DNA of 64,000 nucleotides from contig NC_063437.1 in assembly GCF_020379485.1 (NCBI RefSeq), positions 930,001-994,000 on the forward strand, written 5' to 3'. This DNA comes from Brassica napus (taxonomy: Eukaryota; Streptophyta; Magnoliopsida; Brassicales; Brassicaceae). Below, piece after piece: positions 11,069 through 23,010 of the stretch. Under the pieces are notes generated by a model. The model searched no databases, was not told where the DNA came from, and saw only the letters and a list, made by a program, of their open reading frames with translations. How positions within the stretch are numbered: the first letter of the stretch is position 1; every line of letters starts with the position of its first letter. Position numbers and translations under genes: made by a program.

Positions 11069-12524
11069 ATGGTGCGTTATGATCACTTTTTTTTCCTTCT
11101 GGGTTCTGATAAAGTTTTAATTTTTTAGACAAAAGATCCGAAATTGAAACATGGGTCTTGGTTCAATTTTGCAGATGGAACCTAAAGACTTCCCTGCATG
11201 GCTTGAGGTTTTGCTAAAGGAGAAGTTTTTCAACGCTTGTTTGGACCACGAAGATGTTAAGAAGAACGAGAAGAACATCTTGTGTATCGACTGTTGTCTT
11301 TCCATCTGCCCTCACTGTCTCCCTTCTCACAACTCTCATCGTCTTCTTCAGGTCTCTTTTAAAAAAAGAAAATTATCTTTTTTTTTTTAAATTATCGTTC
11401 AAAGTTGTAAACTTTCTGTTACTGTAATCTTTTGTAGATAAGGAGGTATGTGTATAACGACGTTTTGAGGGTAGAGGATGGTTCCAAGCTAATGGACTGC
11501 TCTTTAATTCAGGTTTAATTACACTTAATCAACTAATTTAAATGGGTTCATGCGCCCTAAGTATACTGCTAGTACGTTGCTTTCAATTAATACGCGTTTC
11601 TTTATCGTTTTGTGTGTTATGTGTTGATGATGATGATGATTAAAGCCATACATAACGAACAGTTCGAAAGTTGTGTTCATCAATGAACGGCCACACTCAC
11701 GACAGTTTCGTGGCTCCGGCAACTTCTGCTACACCTGTGACCGGTCTCTCCAGTCTCCTTACGTCTTCTGCTCTCTCTCCTGCAAGGTACTAATCTGTTT
11801 CTTCTAATTAAAAGGAACATCCTTTCTCGTTAATTACGTATTCATTTTAAATTTTATCAAATACCCAATATCATTTAAAATAACTTTCAGGAAAGAAAAT
11901 GATCAAAATAAGTTTTATTAAAGTATAAAAATATATTTTTACTAATCTAGACTTAGTTTAGAGTTAATTGGTAGTGTTTTGGGATAAGGTTTTAATTTTA
12001 AAAAATAAAAAATAAGACATAAAATTTTCGAAATAAAAATGCCCTATTTTGATTCTTAAGAATTATTTTTATGAAAATTTAAAAATGGCTAATTTGATAG
12101 AATTATTTTTTTGTTTTGTTACTTTTCGATGCACTATTAATCAAACGCGTGTACGAATCATAATTAAAGGGAAATTTGTTTTTTTTAATTGTAGATTAGT
12201 GACGTCATAATGAGACAAAGAGGACTCTCGGGGTTTCTCCACGTCTGCAACTTTCTTCAATTAACGGACGAAGGAGCAACATCTACTACGCCTAGCTCCA
12301 CGCTCGAGGCAACAGAGTCAGACGGTGACGTAGGAGTAGACATGTTCTGGTGTCAGGCGCTGGCTTGCACCGCGTCAACTGAAGTCGTTAGGAAGAAGAG
12401 AAGCAGCTTGACGGCGACTTGCCGGAGAGTCACGACGGCTGTTGCTTCGGCCAACACGGAAGCTCCGGTGAACTTTTTCAACCGGAGGAAGAATACTCCG
12501 CCGCAACGAGCACCGCTCTATTAG
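11069..12524 (+). CDS. PLATZ zinc-binding transcription factor
   Basis: Plant AT-rich sequence and zinc-binding proteins bind A/T-rich DNA in the nucleus and usually repress transcription. Exons that join in frame at GT/AG borders: 11175-11351, 11438-11512, 11646-11786 and 12195-12524, preceded by a one-codon exon at 11069-11071 (ATG before gtgcgt). The product is 241 residues, the usual PLATZ length. It opens MEPKDFPAWLEVLL, then the Cys/His-rich zinc region (CLDHEDVKKNEKN, CIDCCLSICPHCLPSHNSHR), followed by RRYVYNDVLRV, the FINERPHSRQFRGSGNFC segment with CYTCDRSL, and ISDVIMRQRGLSGFL; the C-terminal 90 residues are low-complexity. The start is uncertain: ATG at 11151 is also in frame but would use intron-like sequence (ttttgcag precedes 11175), so the spliced start is preferred. 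Confidence 0.9.
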
Positions 12525-13733
12525 GTCCGTATGGAGTTGGTTAAAGTGGTAAGTAGAATGAATACACGTAACGTAACAATATAGTCGTCTAATATTAGTA
12601 TATGTTTTTAAATTAAAAAAAAATAAATATCTAAATAATCGAATTTTAGGAAAGCAAGTCTTCTGATTTTGTCTGGTCTGTGTATGGTTTAAAGGTGAAA
12701 TTCTATGTTTATCTGTTTCGAATAATTTAAATGCATATGGAAATAATGAATAATGTCTTCGTGAGGGAGTAATAATTTTACTTCCATGATTGCAATATTC
12801 AGTTCACTAGTATTATTTACTGCGGTGTAGTAAATTATCAACTTTCGAGGATTATGAATCTAAATCAATAAATGCATTGGGCCGACCATATCTTTTCTTT
12901 AGCTGAGATAAATGATACGTTTGAAAAGAGACCAAGTAAAATAGTGATGGAGAAACTATACTAGTATATAGTCTAAAAACGTGGCTGCAAAATAATTTAT
13001 GATAGTCTCGTCTTATAAATTCAAAGAAAATATAGGTTACACAACTTATAAATGAATCATTTGATATCAGTTGGTTGGTAATAAATGTGACACAAGATTT
13101 TTCAGAAAATCTTTCCACGATAAGAGTGTGTTTGTGGTATGTGAATATGAGATTTGTCTGTATGCATAATGTTTTTTGTGTTTATGCACGAATGAAAAAT
13201 GAATAATTGGGTTTACATGAGAAAAGAAGACAAAAAGATTGGGACAGACATTATGGATAAACGTGAAATTGTGAATGTTTTCTGAGGCAAATAGTCTTTG
13301 CTCTCCTGCTTCCCTGGACCACCTTTCTCCTTTCCACTTCTCTACTTCATCTTAATATTTTCTCGTTCTTAGACCATATGGGAATACTAATAATAATGCT
13401 CTGCTCAATACTATTGCTCTATTTATGCTCTTTTTTTTTGAACTGCATGCTCTATTTATGTAAATTAATAAGTAAGCTATGTATTTGATCAAAAAAAAGG
13501 TAAAAAAATAAAGAAAGTAAGCTATGTATTGACCAAAAAGATTATGTAAAGTTACAGACTTACAGTTAATTCAAAATTCACTAAAATGAAAACGGAAACC
13601 GAGTTTTGCTGCTTTGTAGATTTGAATGCGACAGGCCATTTGTGTGCACTGGAACTTGAACCATATATATAATAAAATAGTTTCCACAAATGCTTGGAGT
13701 TTGAAACTATAACGTAGTAACAGATATCGAGTT
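12525..13733. other. Downstream intergenic DNA
   Basis: Contains the PLATZ 3' region and AT-rich spacer with T-rich runs near 13430 and 13500. No gene, repeat end or RNA is recognised. Confidence 0.4.
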
Positions 13734-14267
13734 TTGCTACTTTTGTGCAAATATGAGATAGTATTAAAAAGAGCAACGAAGTTCGTACCGGGCCTAGCGA
13801 GGAGGTTTGTTGGGCAGAACAGTCTAAAGAGTAGTAGCTTCAAATTCAATATGGTCAAAGAACAAGTAGACCTTCTAACGCAGAAGGAGGCTTCAAAGAT
13901 GGTGAAGAGATCCACTTCCTCTTACGATGTGGAAACTGACAAACTTGATTTGATTTCTAAGTATGATGACACGGTTTTGACCGATGCGAGTCTCACTAAC
14001 ACGCCAAGGTGTCTAAGAACATGTTTAAATACATCAAAAGATGACAATTATTATGTAGTTTCTCACAGTATGGAACCTGTCTAAGAATCTTTGGGTTTTG
14101 TTTTCAGGGAAACAACATCTCAGAAACTCAATGTGCATTTTCATAAAACACTAGTAAAGTGTACTTACGATGAGAGGGAACTAAGTTCTTCAACAGTTAT
14201 GTACCAAAGCGGAGGAGAGCCACGAGGCCCACGACCTTTCTTCTCCTGAAAACGAAACCCAAAGATT
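13734..14267. pseudogene. Unidentified gene fragments in inverted arrangement
   Basis: On the plus strand a 77-codon frame from ATG 13851 (MVKEQVDLLTQKEASKMVK) to 14084 has coding-like composition but no recognisable domain. On the minus strand a 77-base exon-like piece, 14245-14169, has a CAG acceptor and a GTAAGT donor and reads EKKGRGPRGSPPLWYITVEE. Both are bordered by the same intron-end sequence in opposite orientation: tctttgggttttgttttcag at 14088-14107 and its near reverse complement at 14246-14265. I do not recognise the source gene. They look like captured or rearranged exon pieces rather than a working gene. Confidence 0.35.
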
Positions 14268-14509
14268 AACCATACACAAGATAATAGAATGCATCACCAC
14301 TAGCTAAAGTCTCTTTGGCCGAGAACAAAGTATATACATAGAGCTGAACCTTTTATCCGTTAAATTTTATTTGATCTGTTATTTACTTTCATTTGATACG
14401 AAAAATCTGGATATCCGTAAAGTTTTGAAACAAAGCAAATATCAAAAATCAGTCTAACCTATTAAAACTGAAGTACAACTAGAAATTAACCTTCACTTCA
14501 CCTTTAATA
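14268..14509. other. AT-rich spacer before the Helitron cluster
   Basis: No gene or structural feature is recognised; it ends with an A at the Helitron insertion point. Confidence 0.35.
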
Positions 14510-15994
14510 TCAATACTATTAAAAGGGAAGGAATCTATAAAAATCTACTTATAAAAATTGCTTGGACCCTTTCATTTAATTCATTATTTTTTGGTCTTAC
14601 CTTAAATTTATACTAACAATATGTTACCATATATTTCTCTAACAATAATTTAGTCAATTCTTTTATTTATTTAAATCTCACTCCTAAATCCTAATCATTA
14701 CTATTACTATATTTATTATTTTGATTTTAATCGTAAAAGCATTGAAACTAATGTTTTATATTATCACTTTTATCATATAATATATGATTTAAAGCAAGAT
14801 AAATTACAAGACATATATGTGTACATTCGAACTTCCTATTTTGTTTATAATAAAGTAATCATATCATATATAAACTTTCCCACTAAAATCTCATATCATA
14901 TACTAAACTTTCAACCGTCTATAGTTTGATAATATTTTCATATTTAAAAATTATTTTTCTGAATATTCATGTTACCTTCACAAAAATGAAGAAATTCATT
15001 GGTTCTATTAAAGCTAACCTGACTTCACGATATCAGTATTGATTATACAAGATTTTGAAAATTATTTGTTTAGATATTATACTTTTATATAATTTTCACT
15101 TAAAACGAATCAATACTATTAAAAGGGAAAGAGTTCTAAAAAATCTAATATAAAAAAGTTGTTGGAGTTATGTATAACTATTTATTATTTTTCTGATAAT
15201 ACATTAATTATTCTAAACATACAATATTTTAAATATTTTTTAACAGATCTTAATATTATTTTTTATGATACCTTTACTTAGAAAAATATTTCATCAACCA
15301 TGTTTTTGTACAATAACATTAAAAATCTATATCAAAAGGTTGTTGGACCTGATATGGACGTAATGGGTCCACATCTGTTCGGGTATTTAAGATCCTAAAA
15401 GAATTTAAAATATATGAAAAATCTGAAAAATATCTGAAACACGAAAAATATTTGAAACTCCAAACAAATACCAAAAAAATTCAAATACCTAAAAATTTAA
15501 AATCTTATACAAAATCTGACACGATGAACTGAAAAATACCCAAAATTTTATCCAAATACCCAATTTTTTTTTTAATTTGAAAAATTTACTTGAAATCAAA
15601 CTCTAATTGTAAACCAAAAACTTAAAAACAATATCCATAATACCGGAAACATATTCGGAATATCCAAATATACCTAATAAACACATATTTATGATCGGGA
15701 TTAGGGTAAGACCCGGGCTCAAACCAAGACATGCGGGTCAAAAAAACCCAATAGGTTATCTTCTCTGGACCTGAACTAAACCTATAATTTTGGGTCGGTT
15801 CGGTTTGTTTTTTTGATCCGGATATAATTCTCATGTCGAAAAGAAACTTACGTAAAAGTGTACATATAAAATCTCAAATAAACTAATTTTTAGATTATAT
15901 AGCTGTTAAAAATTATGTTTTTCGATATAATAAAACTTTTTATTATAATATAATCCAACAACCCCGCGCTTTCCAAGCGCGGGTCAAAATCTAG
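14510..15994 (+). mobile_element. Helitron, non-autonomous, composite
   Basis: The 5' end TCAATACTATTAAAAGGGAA (14510) is the conserved terminus of Arabidopsis/Brassica Helitrons. The 3' end shows a GC hairpin (cccgcgct ... aagcgcggg, 15963-15983) followed by a short spacer and CTAG at 15991-15994. The element lies between A (14509) and T (15995), as Helitrons insert. A second, nearly identical 5' terminus starts at 15110, so either a second copy inserted and shares the 3' end or one is truncated. No Rep/helicase frame is present. The segment 15355-15830 is an unrelated AT-rich, ggttcgg-containing repeat. Confidence 0.82.
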
Positions 15995-16130
15995 TTATAA
16001 GTTTATACCACTAGCCCTTAACCAATAACATCTCCTATATTTCTGACAATTTCCAGTCACAATAACCAATCCATATCAACTTTTAAATAAAAAATCTGCA
16101 CTTGCCTAATTTATAGAATACTAGATATGA

Positions 16131-16911
16131 GCCTGTGCGTTGCAACGGTTTTTGTTTGATGTTTTAATTTAATAAAGAAATAAAAGTAATAAATCATTTT
16201 TTTTTGTAGGATTGTTTTTGCATATATTGTGTGAGACTTATTTTATAATTAAGAATTCGTTTTTACACATAAATCCCAGTTAATATTTGTATTTTATAAT
16301 CATGTGCATAGATAAATTTTTATCAACTTTCTACTTAGTGCTAGAAAAAACACTCATACCTATTAATCTAAACTCTTTTTTTTTTACAGCCCCTATTAAT
16401 CTAAACTCAATCCAACCCGAATTAAGAATTAGAATGAACAAAATTGAAAGTTAAATAAGGTCAATCGAGTCATTGACAACATCATACACTTTCTTATGTA
16501 ATAGTTTAATATTTTATTAAAACTTATCTCATGCTTAATAGTTTTCTTCATTTATTATTTCTTAATGATATATTTCTATAACAACATTACATAGTAAAAA
16601 CAAAAAAATGTAATAAGATAGCGATGAAACTTGATTTTTTGACAAAATGCATAAAAAATCACTTCGCTCACAATAATAATAATCTATTTCTTATGACCAA
16701 ACATGAAAATATATATCAAACATATGTATGATTTTCGTATGACCAAAAGCATATAAATAGCAATCATGACGACATCCTAATTTTTTATTTTTGTTAATTA
16801 AACAGTTTTAACATCATACTTGCCATCGATTTTTTTAAAATTATTATTAAATCATTTTAAATTTTATTTTTGTTTGGATTTTTTTTAAAAGGGCTCCTTT
16901 TCATATACAAT

Positions 16912-16956
<45 letters not shown>

Positions 16957-19193
16957 CTCTTTTATATTTTTGTTTAGGATTTTAGGAAAGGAAAATTACT
17001 ATCATATAACTTTTTACAATTATCTTCTCTTTAAAATTTTAGAAAATATAAAATTTTATCAAATAATTATTTCTAGTTAGTATTAAATAAGTTTAAAAAA
17101 TATTGTTTATACAATTCGTATCTAAACTAATTTTAACAGAGGGAGTAATTTTTAGTATCATGTTCATCATCAAATATTTCTTAAAAACATTACCAAATAA
17201 CTTTTTACAATTTTATTTTGGTTACAACTTAAAAATATGATAAAATCTCTTTTGTTTTTAATTTTTTAAAAATATATCAAATATTCTCTTAAAGTTTTTT
17301 TAGGGTTTTAGAAAAAAAAATTAATATTAAATAATATTTTAAAATTTAATTTTGTGTAGGATTTAGAAAAATTAAATTACTATCAAATAATTATTTCCAG
17401 TTAATATTAACTATTTTTAGAAGTTACTATTTTCAAAATTCGTTTTTTCAATATCACAACTATTTTAACAATTTTTCTTTGTTAATTAGATAGATTTTAG
17501 TATCATGTCTATCATTAAATTTTAAAAGTGAAAATTACTATTAAATAGACTTTTACAATTATCTTTCGTAAGCATTTTGTTTTTAAAAAAAATCTTATTT
17601 GGCCAAGATTAAAAAAGGAAAAAATACTTTACAAATCTATTTTATTTAGGATTTTAGGAAAGAAAAAATATTTTTACGTAATGCGAGGTTTTTATTAACA
17701 CATTAACAATATAATATTTTTTATTTGCACATGTAACAATCATATCGAGTGAAATATTTGAAGTTATTTTGGTTTATAATTTTCTAAACACAAAATTACG
17801 TATGAAAAAGGAAAGTTAGTTAATATTTCTTTAACTATTTTATTCTATTTAGACTTTTATAAAAGGAAACTTACTTATTTTATAATTATTTTATTTAATA
17901 TTTTTCATTAAAAGTTTTCTTATATAGGTAGGATACTCTAATTCGTTTTTGTTTAAAATTTGTATAAAATCAATTTATTTTTAATAAAATTTTCTGTTTA
18001 ACGAATTTAATATTTTGTCTTATACGTATAAACACATATCTATCATACTTTTATATTCACACATACTAATAAACGACAACACATCATAATTGAAAAAATT
18101 ACGTTAGCATCGTAAAATGTAATAAGATTCTAAGGAAAATTGAGTTGTATCAAGAAATTAAAAGAAAATACTTAGGTAATATTTTTCTCGTAAATAACTT
18201 TTTTTGAAAATAATATGTGGAACTAAAACCTAAATATAGTTGTGAAATATTTGTAGCTATTTTTTATTTATAAATTATTAACATACAATTATGTATAAAA
18301 AGGAAATTTGTTATTTATAGTAAAACAATAGTAATATTTTTAGAATTTTCTTTCGTTAAGGCTTTAGAAAAATAAATATTACTTATTTTATAGTTAGTTT
18401 TCCTTTATGATTTTTATTAAATAATTTTTTGTACTTGTAGGATTTTATAATTCGTTTTTTCTAGATTTGTTTTAGTTAATATTTTTCTTTTACAATTTGT
18501 TTTCTTTATTATTTTTAAAAACTAAATTTATATATTTTAAAACAAATAATTACGTTCAAATAAAATTTTACAATTATTTACTTGTTTAGGATTTTTAAAA
18601 AAAATTACTATCCAATAATTTAAACAATATATAATTGTAAAAGACTATGTAATAGCAATATAATAGTATAACATTTACAATTTTCTTTTGTTTAGGCTTT
18701 TAAAAAAGAAATATTACTTATTTTATAGTCAGTTTTACTTTTTGATTTTATTAAATAATATCTTGTATATGTAGGATTTCATAATTTGCTTTTTTAGTTT
18801 TTTTTTTAGCATATATTTTTTTTTTACAATCTTCTTTCTTTATTATGTTTAAAAACGAAAATTATACTTTTTTTAACAAAAAATTACTTTCAAATAAATT
18901 TTTATAATTATTTACTTGTTTAGGATTTAAAAAAAATAAAAATTACTATCCAATAATTTTAACAATATATAATTGTAAAAGACTATGTAATAGTAATTTT
19001 TCTTTTCCAAAATGTTAAAAATAATCATAAAAAGATATTTTTGTAATAATAACTTTTGTTTTTTTAAATCTCTTTTAAATCCTAAGAAAATAGATTATTT
19101 TTTGACACATGTTGCAATCTTAGAAAAATTATTTACACATGTCGCGATCATGCTAATTAGCAATTTTGAAAAACCTAACTTTATATAATAAGA
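16131..19193 (-). mobile_element. Large non-autonomous Helitron with internal repeats
   Basis: On the minus strand the 5' terminus TCTTATTATATAAAGTTAGG starts at 19193 and the 3' CTAG ends at 16131, next to a degenerate hairpin (gcctgtgcgttgcaacgg on the plus strand). Flanks are A at 16130 and T at 19194. The 3.06-kb body has no coding frame and contains many diverged copies of a module built from attactatcaaataa, ttttacaatta and gtttaggatttt, best seen near 16990, 17190, 17370, 17540, 18560, 18600, 18900 and 18940. Such internal repetition is common in non-coding Helitrons. Confidence 0.75.
16915..16952. repeat. (TA)19 microsatellite
   Basis: Uninterrupted TA dinucleotides, inside the Helitron body. 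Confidence 0.95.
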
Positions 19194-19306
19194 TTCCTTA
19201 TATGTATACTATAAAATAAATTAGAAATCTATCGATTAAATCATAAATTTCAGTTACATTAAAACCAATATTCCACGTACCTATTTAAAACTTATCCTCC
19301 CCACCC

Positions 19307-19307
<1 letters not shown>

Positions 19308-19337
<30 letters not shown>
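19308..19337. repeat. Pure C30 run
   Basis: Thirty consecutive C, preceded by ccccacccac. It lies in otherwise AT-rich intergenic DNA and could form G-quadruplex/i-motif structures. Confidence 0.95.
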
Positions 19338-20048
19338 ATTTTTTCTTGTTTGCTCACCAAATTGGGCTTATAAAAATTTTTAATTATTTTAGCCCATATT
19401 TGTTACTATTATATCATAATTACCCATTTTGATTACTTGTATGATTATGTGGGTTTAGTACAATAGATTAATATGAATCCCAAAGACAATGTATATATAA
19501 TTAAAAGTAATAAAGGAATTAACATATTTTATCTAATATAGTTTAAAATATAACATATTGCACAAAATACATATTTTAAGAAAATATATATAATAAATGT
19601 GAATAATTTTATTATAAAAATATCATCTAATACCTATTTATATATTCTATTAAGAACTAAAAATGTAAATTTGACATAAGTAATGAATTATGATAATAAA
19701 TAAATAATGAGAGAATTTCATGTTTGTCAATTTCATGGTACCATTATTCATCTTTACCACCACTAAAAGAACATTTTCAAAAATACAATCTTCATTAAGT
19801 GTCAAAAGACTCTTAGACCATCTTTATTGCGGGGTCCTAGTGGGTTTTTTAGAGTGTGTACCCCACAAAAAGGTTAATAATCGATCATAAAACATATGAA
19901 ATAAGGATCAATTTTGGAGTGTTTATTGCACTGTTTGCGGGCCCCACTGACATGTGGCGGCCCACGATTGGTTATTTTTTTTTTCAAACTAAAAAAAAGA
20001 GCTTTTAAAGAAATCGGCAGCTATAATCATGCTCTTATACACTTGTTA
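19338..20048. other. AT-rich intergenic DNA
   Basis: No gene. The piece at about 19815-20010 (agaccatctttattgcgggg to cggcccacgattgg) is GC-richer than its surroundings and resembles dispersed non-coding repeats of Brassica genomes, but I could not define ends. Confidence 0.35.
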
Positions 20049-21043
20049 TCTATATATATAATAAATAATTATTTAAATAGATAAAAAAGTAATTTTTTAT
20101 GTTTTCGAATTATACTTTTTCAAATTCAAACTTTTTTTTATAATTTTTTTGTTTTTTGATTTTTTTTCTTTCAAAACTGCTTTTTAAAAATCGAAAAATT
20201 ATGTTTGAAATGATTTTTTTAATTCTGTTTTATATTTTTTAAGTATTTATTTATATATTTATTAGAATCCTTAATTTTACATTCCAAAAACTCTTCTCCA
20301 CCTCTAAGTCTGGATTAGTTAACCTTAAATATATAATTTTTTTTTATCCTTCATTAAAAGTGAGGGTAAAAATGATTAGTGTAAACATAAAAAGTGTAAC
20401 TATGAATGTAGTATTTCTGGTAATTTTCAATAAATAATAGATAAACAAACGAATAATGATAATTTACCATTATTGTTACAAATCTACATTTCAGTTCTGA
20501 CCCATCAAGATATATATAAACAACTAAAACAAATGATAATTTAAAATAAAAAATAAAATTGATTCATATAACTTAGGAAATTATAGTAAACATATTTTAA
20601 AAATTGGTAAGTGGTAAAAATATATAAATCAATGATGTAGAGGTGGGTTTTTAGTTACCCATTATCGTTTGGTTCGGATCTTTAAGAGCTTTGTTCGGGT
20701 TCAGATAAACCGTTTAAATTATTTTAAATTTTTTAAAATTCATATATAATTTACATTTCTTAAAATCTAAAAATAAAAATAATATAACATATAAATTTGA
20801 GCAGTTTAAGAAAAAATACCTAAATTTAAGTATTTTATGGTGTTTTGAATATCGTTTAAGTATTTTTGCTTTTTGTGAGAAAAAATTATTTTAAGTATTT
20901 TTTGGTGTTTTGAATATCGTTTAGCTACTTTGACTATTTACTTTTGATTATTTTTTGACCAGCTCTACAAACAGGTAAAAGAAAATTTGAACAATATAAT
21001 TTTTTTAGAAAACATCCACACAGATGCGTGGATCAGAATCTAG
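20049..21043 (+). mobile_element. Probable Helitron; 3' end clear, 5' end tentative
   Basis: The 3' end is well formed: a hairpin with stems atccac and gtggat (21014-21033), a short spacer, then CTAG at 21040-21043 followed by T. A candidate 5' terminus TCTATATATATAATAAATAA begins at about 20049. No coding content. The 3' end is more secure than the 5' end. Confidence 0.55.
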
Positions 21044-21883
21044 TATACGTTAAAAAGGAAACAAATCACAAATACTAAAATTTTAAGATTGACCTAATTT
21101 AGATTTTGGGTGATTCAAATATCCATCTTAATAGTTTTTTTAATTCAAATTTTGGGTGTTTCAAATATGTATTGGTTGTAATTCAATCCAAACCGAACCC
21201 AAATAACTAACATGAACTGGAAATAGTAAAACCGAACGGAACTTACGAACATGGCACCAAAAATCTGAACCAACTAATTCGAACGAGACACCGAACACCA
21301 TGCACAACCATCATGTGTGCCAAATGAAATTTATATGGTTTTTGTCACTATGGGCAATCTTTTGTTTCCTCGGCTCCAACTTTACTGACTGACATATGTA
21401 CATACTACAAACTTGCTTATGCAAAGTTTTAATGCCATCAGAACTTATAGCTATGTAACCATCAAGTATATCAAAATTTTCGCTGCTTTTTAAATTTTGA
21501 ATCATGATCAATCAATCGTTAGTAAGTTAGTCTAATATCACGAAATTTTTTACAACAACAAAAGTACATTCTTATTTAGTATTAACATAACATTCAAAGG
21601 ACTACTTTAACAACAAAAAAAAAAAAATTCAAAAGAGAGGTAACCATGCATGTATATAGAGACGAGTAAATATAGTAGTGCACCATGATCGATATATGCG
21701 CACGAATGCGTGATATAGTCACAAAATCAAGAAATGCAACCGGAGTAGTATCGTACAACATCAAGAACCTGCTTTACTAGTTTATTTTATTTAACATATA
21801 GTATATTTTATATAAAGCTTCAAACTAGGTCGTTTGTGACCACATTAAACGAGTCAAAATGTAGAAATTTGATCAAGAGAAAG
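21044..21883. other. Intergenic DNA 3' of the peptide gene
   Basis: AT-rich with no supported gene. The part next to 21883 is the 3' untranslated region of the minus-strand RGF-type gene. Confidence 0.4.
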
Positions 21884-22937
21884 TTAATTATGATGAGGCG
21901 GATGGGTGCTGGGCTGCATGTAGTCGAGACTGAATGCTGGATGTTCGTGATCTGATCTAGGCTGCTTCTTTGAATATTTAGGAACTTTCCAAGTTCTCGA
22001 GACTCTTTTGGACGGCACGGTTTTGTCTAGTGAAGCACGTTTTACCCTGAAACCGTCCTTCGTACTATTCCCATTTATCTGACCATGGTTAGCTACGTCA
22101 TGTTCGATCGGTGCTTCACTCAATAAGGTTTTCGCCACGTTTGTTGAAGGAACGCCATGTTTTGTAATTTCTTCGTTGTTCTGTGCCATGGAAAAATAAT
22201 TAGTATCGTTGTGTATATGTGTATGATTAATTAGCTTTTATTTTTCTTTTGGTTTATAGTTCTATATAAGTGCACTAAGTACGTTTTATGGTTAGTACAA
22301 ACCCGATCACAATACATGAGATTCTATGAAATATAAGAGAAACTAGTTACGGTACTAGTTGACCATATAATCTGCTCCCAAACTTCTAGTGTTGACTTTA
22401 AATAGTACGTTAATTTGGACCATGCCTACAAATCATAAATATAAATAGATTTGGGTTGAAGAGAAAGAAAATATGAAATTCAGTTCATCTATATGTTAAA
22501 AACAAGTATATTTAAAGCTTCTTTATGTTTTGTCAAATAGGCATATTCAAAGATAACCTACCTAATACACAATGAACCAACATGCATTCTTAAGGGATTG
22601 TGCACATGCTAGTATCAACGATCATGATATACTTGAATCCGTGTTTTGTTATATAATATACTATATATATGCGTATGTGAATTAGCCAAAACGTTTTCTT
22701 AAGAAGATACCCTATATATATTGCACACACACGAAAAAACCCCTAACATCATTGAAAATAACTCAGGCTCTAACATAAGAAAGCAAAGGGGATTACCTCC
22801 GCAATTAAATGGTCACGATTCACACCAAGCTTCTTCTCCATGGGTCCAAGACGGCGAGAATCGCATAAGCAACTCGGAGAAAGGATGACAAAGACGATGC
22901 AAAGGAAATAGAAGCAAGTAGTCCTCAACGGATCCAT
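21884..22937 (-). CDS. RGF/GOLVEN (CLEL) secreted peptide hormone precursor
   Basis: Two exons join in phase: 22937-22797 (ATG to a GTAATC donor) and 22180-21884 (after a GCACAG acceptor), giving 145 residues. Residues 1-25 (MDPLRTTCFYFLCIVFVILS and on) are a signal peptide. The very C-terminus is DYMQPSTHPPHHN, matching the 13-residue RGF/GLV/CLEL hormone: an N-terminal Asp-Tyr for tyrosine sulfation, central Pro available for hydroxylation, and a conserved PP.HN ending. The variable middle is hydrophilic and Lys/Arg-rich, as in the family. Released peptides act through RGI receptor kinases on root meristem upkeep and gravitropism. The core PST.PP.HN is closest, from memory, to the RGF5/GLV10 type, but no specific symbol is assigned. 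One intron near the signal-peptide side is also family-like. Confidence 0.88.
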
Positions 22938-22998
22938 ACCAGTAATAGAGACCAAGAAAGATATATGACTTGGACTATAACCGAGACAGTTGCAGACC

Positions 22999-23010
22999 TA
23001 TATATATAGA
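22999..23010 (-). promoter_or_regulatory. TATA box of the RGF-type gene
   Basis: The minus strand reads TCTATATATATAGG about 65 bases upstream of the ATG at 22937, the expected place for a TATA element with a short leader. Confidence 0.5.
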
